A DNA stretch of 64,000 nt, taken from Voacanga thouarsii (Eukaryota; Streptophyta; Magnoliopsida; Gentianales; Apocynaceae). Positions 59,456-64,000 of this stretch are shown in pieces (position 1 is the first letter of the stretch; each line of letters starts with the position of its first letter). The position numbers were made by a program, and so were the translations under genes. The DNA is taken from positions 1,054,001 through 1,118,000 of the forward strand of contig JANUWF010001819.1 of assembly GCA_026120185.1 (NCBI GenBank). The letters are read 5' to 3'. A model generated the notes under the pieces. The model did no database searches and had not been told where the DNA came from. It saw only the letters and a program-made list of their open reading frames with translations.

Positions 59456-60545
59456 ATGGCAAATGCATTGCTCTATATTACAACGAAAGGTCTTCAACAA
59501 ATAGACCTTCTCTGTTCAATAGAAGCAACTACATATTCTATAAAAACAGGAGGAAGATATATGTCTGCTCAATAGATTTTGAGCTATGGAATCTTATTGA
59601 AAAGGGATCATTTGTCCCAACTAAAGTGGTTGAAAGCAAAACAGCGCCTAAAGGAAGTGATGAATACAACAGTGATAATAATGCTAAAATGACCTTAAAC
59701 TATCAGGCAATGAACATTCTATGTTGTGGCAATGCAAACGAATACAACCGTGTGAGTGGTTGTGATTTTGCTCATAACATATGGAGATTACTTGAGGTTA
59801 CCCATGAGGGGGCCAATCAAGTAGAGGAATTAAAGCTAGGACTTTTAATCCGAAACTATGAACTATTCACTATGAAGCCAAGTGAAAATATAATTGATAT
59901 ATTCAGTTGATTCACAAATATCATGAATGGACTGAAGGCATATGTGAAAATTTATTCCCTTGGTGAGCAAAACAGAAAACTGCTTGATGCTTTGCCAAAA
60001 AGTTGGCAGCCGTAAACTTTGGTTGTAAAAGAATCTAAAAACTTAAATAGATTTCCTAGTATAGAGTTAATTGGCTCTCTCTTGAGCTATGAAATAAAAT
60101 TTAGAAGGTTTCAAGAGCATGATGATGATGACAAAGGCAAACGTGGAACTGCCTTATAAGCAGTACATGAAGAAGCCAACAGTGATCAAATTGATAGTGA
60201 CGACGATACTGGTTTGGATACAGAGGAACTAGCTATGGTTGCCAGAAAGTTTAGAAAAATGTTTAGGAAAGGTCACTTCAAAAAGGGTAAGAAGTTTATA
60301 AAAAAGAAGGGACAAACTTCTTTCTTCAAGCCTTAATATTTTGAATGTAAAAGTACGGAGTACTTCATCGCTAACTGTCCAGTAGCGAAAGAAAAGGAAG
60401 CTAAGCAATTAAAAAAAAAAAAAAAAGGACACTAAGATAAAAAAAAAAAGGAAAAGGGCTGTTTAGGACTTGAGATCAAGCTGAATCCGAGACTAAAGAA
60501 AGCTATGAATTTGAAAATGAAAAAGAAAACATTTGCTTTATAGCC
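59456..60545 (+). pseudogene. gag: gag, N-terminal part, of the Sirevirus-like element
   Basis: ATG at 59456 (MANALLYITTKG) soon shifts frame. The continuing frame has KIYVCSIDFELWNLIEKG, then an open run 59626-59910 with NYQAMNILCCGNANEYNRVS and HNIWRLLEVTHEGANQVEEL, a UBN2/Copia gag core. TGA at 59908, then FTNIMNGLKAY and LLDALPKSWQP follow. The first zinc knuckle near 60342 is ruined (YFECKSTEYFIANCPVAK: first Cys lost, His replaced by Tyr or Phe). An A-rich run (60411-60454) shifts the frame again. Confidence 0.78.
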
Positions 60546-61255
60546 ATGGAAGATAAGGCAAATCCTACTTCTTCAAATTTGATATCTGAACTGCATGATT
60601 TTGATTGTGAGAATCATGATGAGCCTATTGAGTTGCTTTTCGACATGTTTTATGAACATAAAAAGATATTTAGAAGAAACAAGGAAATGAAAATGAAAAT
60701 TGACTCCTTGTTAGATGAGGATGCAAAGCTATTCAATGAGAACAAAGTCTTACTTGATTCCATTATGTGCTCAAATGTTGAAAAGGATATTATCCTAACT
60801 TCTTTGCATTGTATATCTCTTGAAAATAAATGCTTGTATGAAAAATTCTTTCTTTTGAAGTTGTGGTCAGCAACTTTGATGATATGAAAAATAAAGTTGA
60901 TGATCTCACTATATGCATTGAAAAATTCACAAATGGAAAAAATAATTTAGAAAAATTACTTAGTACACAACATATAGCTAGAAATTGAAATGATCTAGGC
61001 TATAGGCATAAAGTCAAAGCTGGAAATTACTTTGTCAAAGTTGTTTCGCCATATATGACACACAGTTGTTGCACATATTGTAGAAAAACTGAACATAAGG
61101 CATCTAAGTGTCATGTTAGGAAGAAAGTGAAATTCGGTATAAAAACAATACGGAAGGTTAAAGGAACTACTACTAACTCTCATGGACCCAAGAAAGTATG
61201 AGTACCAAAAATCATTCTTCCATCTTATATATAAGAACATTCATCAGATAAAATG
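60546..61255 (+). pseudogene. gag: gag, C-terminal coiled-coil part and second zinc knuckle
   Basis: An open run 60546-60887 (MEDKANPTSSNLISELHDFD) is rich in Glu/Asp/Lys with leucines at heptad-like spacing, consistent with a coiled coil. After a frame break, the Gln/Asn-rich part leads to CTYCRKTEHKASKCH (about 61076-61120), a complete CX2CX4HX4C knuckle, and then a basic tail with HGPKKV, a stop, and VPKI. This layout is what marks the Sirevirus lineage. Confidence 0.72.
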
Positions 61256-61500
61256 AGCTCCACAAAGTGATTTTTTGATAGTGGATGCTCTAGGCACATG
61301 ACTAGAAAAGCTAGACTGTTGGAAAACATTCAAGTCACAAATGATGGATTTGTCACATTTGGAGATAAAAAAAAAAAAGGAAAAGATTCTTGGCATAGGT
61401 AATATTGGTAAGGGATACTCTACTATTATTAAACAAGTGCTGCAAATTGATGAATTAAAATACAATCTGCTTAGCATCAACTAATTATGTGATAATAGCT
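61256..61500 (+). pseudogene. Protease of the Sirevirus-like element
   Basis: FDSGCSRHMT at about 61273-61302 gives the DSG catalytic triplet and the Copia-type GCSRHMT extension. FVTFGD follows, then a run of A's (61369-61378) shifts the frame to GNIGKGYS and LKYNLLSIN, the usual protease end, where a stop follows. Confidence 0.82.
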
Positions 61501-62246
61501 GCAAAGTAGTATTTGAAAAAGATTATTTCTCTATTATGGATAGCTCTAGTAATAAGACAATTTTTGTTGCTAACCGTGTTGAAAATGTGTATGTATTTTA
61601 TCTTGATGATCTTGTGGCTCATAATATTAGATGTCTCTCCGTGAATGATGATGACAGCTACCTTTGGCATAGAAGGTTAGGTCATGTATCTATCGATTTG
61701 CTAAACAAATTATCCTCAAAGGAGCTTGTTAGAGGACTGCCTAAAATGAGATTTGATAAAAACTGGGTGTGTGATGCTTGCCAATTTGGAAAACAAACAA
61801 AAACCTCTTTTAAACCCAAGAAAATGATTTCAACATCAAAACCTCTTGAACTTATACATATGGATTTATTTGGACCTATGAGGACTACTAGTCTTGGTGG
61901 TAAAAGGTATGCTTATGTTCTTGTTGATGACTTCTCAAGATTTATTTGGACTTTATTTCTTGCTCAAAAAGATGAAGCTTTCTCTGAATTTTCAAAATTA
62001 CTCAAACGTGTTCAAAATTTCCTTGGATGCAAATTGATTTCAATTAGAAGTGACAATAGTAGAGAATTTTGCAGTCATGACTTTACAAAATTATGTGATA
62101 AAATTGGTGTTTCACACAATTTTTTAGCAGCAAAAACTCCTCAACAAAATGGTGTGGTTGAGAGGAAAAATAGAACGTTTCAAGAAATGGCAAGATCAAT
62201 GCTTTGTGAAACTCCCTTCCAAAATACTTTTGGACTGAAGCTGTGA
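61501..62246 (+). pseudogene. pol: Integrase core of the Sirevirus-like element, open for 236 codons
   Basis: The longest open frame in the window, 61536-62246. The GAG_pre-integrase block DDSYLWHRRLGHVSIDLLNK and the CDACQFGK Cys pair form the zinc-binding HHCC part. The catalytic Asp residues are in IHMDLFGPM (about 61855-61881) and ISIRSDNSREF (about 62038-62070), and the Glu in NGVVERKNRTFQEMARSM (about 62152). All three acidic residues are present. The frame ends by a one-base shift at FGLKL; the natural continuation starts at 62243 in another frame. A complete enzyme is therefore not made. Confidence 0.88.
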
Positions 62247-62690
62247 ATACAGCTTGCTATATTATCAATCGTGTTATGTTAAGACCTTTTCTCAGAAAAA
62301 CTCCTTTTGAACTCATATTTGACAAAGTTCCATCTATTTCCTACTTTAGAGTTTTTGGATGCAAATATTTTGTCCTCAACACTTCAGATAATCATGAAAA
62401 ACTTGATAACAAATCTAATAAGTCTATATTTCTTGGATATTCTTCCAACAAAAAGGCATATAGAATATACAATAAAAGAACTCTATGTGTGGAAGAATCC
62501 GTACATATTGTGTTTGATGAATCAAATATATATTCCTCTAGAAATGATGATGATAATGTAGGAATCACAAAAGAAAAGAAAGTAAGCAGTATAAGGCTCC
62601 ATCACTTGACATTCATGCCAAAGAAGAGGAATTAGAAGAATAACAAGCTGAAGAAAACAAACAAAGGACTGAAGAACCCACGAATTAAGA
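62243..62690 (+). pseudogene. pol: Integrase C-terminal part and linker
   Basis: Continues the integrase after the shift: NTACYIINRVMLRPFLRKTP, FRVFGCKYFVLNTSD, KSIFLGYSSNKKAYRIYNKR and VEESVHIVFDESN are the standard Copia C-terminal blocks. The frame ends in a TAG at 62633-62635. A Glu-rich linker follows on another frame. Confidence 0.85.
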
Positions 62691-62691
62691 C

Positions 62692-63395
62692 TTGCCAAGA
62701 GATTTGAAGCACAAAACTGTCCATCCAAAAGAACTGATCACTGGTGATCTTAGTTGTGGAATCAAAACTAGACGGTATTTTGTTAATGATTTTGCTCTGC
62801 TTTCTAGCATTGAACCTAATTGTATTCATGTAGCCTTACATGATGAATTTTGGATTATGGGCATACAAGATGAGCTAAATCAATTTGAAAGAAATCAAGT
62901 TTGGAAGCTTGTTCCTAGACTACTTGATCATATCGTAATTGGTACTAAGTGGGTTTTCAGAAACAAACCTGATAAGCGTGTGTTGTTATTAGCAATAAAG
63001 CCAGATTAGTTGGCCAATGATTTAATCAAAAAGAGGGCATTGATTATGATGAAACTTTTGCTCCCGTTACTCGGTTAGAGTTAATAAGAATGCTACTTGC
63101 TTTTGCATCTTTCAAAGGTTTTATGCTCTACCAAATGGATATCAAAAGTACTTTTTTAAATGATTTTATTGTTTTTCTTCTTTCAAAATGTTTTTCAAGA
63201 GGCTTAATTGATACCACATTATTTATCAAATTCGAAAATTGTGATGATATCTTAGTTGTGTAAATATATGTTGATGATATTATTTTTGGAGCTACTAATG
63301 ATTTCTTATGTAAGAAATTTGTCAAGATAATGCAACAAGTGTTTGAGATGAGCATGATGGGAGAACTTAATTTCTTCCTCGGTCTACAAATCCAG
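62692..63395 (+). pseudogene. pol: Reverse transcriptase with a large internal deletion
   Basis: An open run to 63009 has DELNQFERNQVWKLVPR and IGTKWVFRNKPD. After a frameshift come FNQKEGIDYDETFAPVTRLE and LYQMDIKSTFLNDF (near 63165), then directly LIDTTLFIKF and the active site IYVDDIIFGAT (YVDD at 63267-63278), followed by GELNFFLGLQIQ. About 70 residues that normally lie between FLNG and the DTTLF block are missing. A TAA sits just before IYVDD. The gene ends where the next LTR begins. Confidence 0.85.
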
Positions 63396-64000
63396 TGATG
63401 TGTCCGAACTTGGGTGTAAAAATCATACAAAAACTAAGCACATTCTCAATCAAGTTTAAATTAAAACGTTCAACCCAAATCACACATATGAGCAAGCGTA
63501 TTCATCATTAACCGAGCATAAGGTTCAAACAAGTGTCGATCCTCAAGTAACAAGTAGACATTAATTACCTTTCTTTCATTGTTTAACCGACTCAATAAAG
63601 TGAAAAAGAAATAAAATCAAACAAAATAAAATAAAAATAAAAATATATACATGTCAAGGATAGAGAAATATGCAATTCAAACTATTGTTTAGACAACCAT
63701 GATCTTAAAGTACCCTACATTTATCATAACCAATTATTCTCTTGGCATCAAGAAAGATTAAGATAAATTATCATCACTTGGTCTGTCTCAACTAATTCAT
63801 CCACAAGATGCATTAAACACAATCGTTGATTAAATTTCCTCGGTCTGGCAAATTTAAAACATGAAATTAATCAATGAATCCTTGGTCTGGCAAACATTAA
63901 TTAACCTTTAATTACTCAATCCTCAGCAATTAACCTCTTTGGTCTAGCAAGTTAACGGCTAATAAATATGAAATTAATCAATTGCAACCACCATCAACCT
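63396..64000 (-). mobile_element. Start of another LTR, related to the non-autonomous element, cut by window edge
   Basis: TGATGTGTCCGAACTTGGG begins abruptly inside the reverse transcriptase gene. Blocks such as CAATCAAGTTTAAATTAAAA, TCACACATATGAGCAAGCGT and AAGTGTCGATCCTCAAG parallel TTAATCAAGTTTTAATTAAA, CCACACATATGGGCAAGT and AAGTATCGAATCC in the LTR at 29317. The orientation is the same as there, so the element most likely reads on the minus strand. Its other end is outside the window. Confidence 0.6.

Larger units (their letters stand above)
58151..63395 (+). mobile_element. Sirevirus-like Ty1/copia retrotransposon, 3' end missing
   Basis: Order LTR, primer site, gag, protease, integrase, reverse transcriptase on the plus strand. 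The long gag with a coiled-coil extension and a second CX2CX4HX4C knuckle followed by HGPKKV-VPK is typical of the Sirevirus (Maximus/SIRE) lineage. The reverse transcriptase has lost its middle, and a further LTR begins at 63396, so RNase H and the 3' LTR are not in the window. Confidence 0.85.

Noticed and set aside
1..64000. Host protein-coding genes
   Set aside because: No exon-like series with splice sites or recognisable host domain was seen; all clear domains belong to mobile or viral elements.

Overview
The window is intergenic, transposable-element-dominated nuclear DNA of a flowering plant, most likely a eudicot; the species cannot be fixed from the sequence. The evidence is an AT-rich background, plant-type Ty1/copia and Ty3/gypsy retrotransposons with tRNA-Met and tRNA-Asp-type primer sites, a CACTA-like terminus, MITEs, and integrated caulimovirid (plant pararetrovirus) DNA. 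I found no intact host gene, rRNA gene or functional tRNA gene. Almost every recognisable coding region is broken by stops, frameshifts or insertions.

Layout. 1-3870: Copia-type LTR (minus orientation) with a ~1.23-kb segment repeated three times. 3871-6418: unassigned DNA with a Tekay-like LTR end and a CACTA (En/Spm) transposase relic. 6419-9757: two oppositely oriented MITE-like repeats flanking a solo Copia LTR (7490-9281). 10065-24100: a complete but dead Tekay/Del-type chromovirus with 4.3-kb LTRs, a perfect 5-bp target duplication (ACCAC), an extra open reading frame upstream of gag, and a chromodomain-like integrase tail. 24166-27160: a CACTA-like terminus followed by 17 copies of a ~150-bp tandem repeat.

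27165-52250: a rearranged endogenous caulimovirid (copy A) whose movement-protein gene is split by a nest of insertions. A non-autonomous LTR element (29317-48801) sits in the viral gene; a Copia element (31911-45601) sits in that element; a Tekay-type solo LTR (33428-37751) sits in the left LTR of the Copia. Each insertion has a recognisable target-site duplication, so the order of events can be read. Copy A also contains inverted pieces, a tRNA-Met-like primer site and a duplicated ~0.5-kb noncoding region.

52250-57935: a second caulimovirid copy (copy B) on the minus strand, reading capsid, protease, reverse transcriptase, RNase H, then a viroplasmin/transactivator-like frame. 58151-63395: a Sirevirus-like Copia element on the plus strand, with 5' LTR, primer site, gag, protease, an integrase core still open for 236 codons, and a reverse transcriptase with an internal deletion. 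63396-64000: the beginning of another LTR, related to that of the non-autonomous element, cut by the window edge.

These genes do not cooperate as a host pathway; they are layers of self-replicating DNA that inserted into one another. The most informative parts are the four-level nest, the two caulimovirid copies, the upstream ORF and tRNA-like box in the chromovirus, and the 152-bp array.
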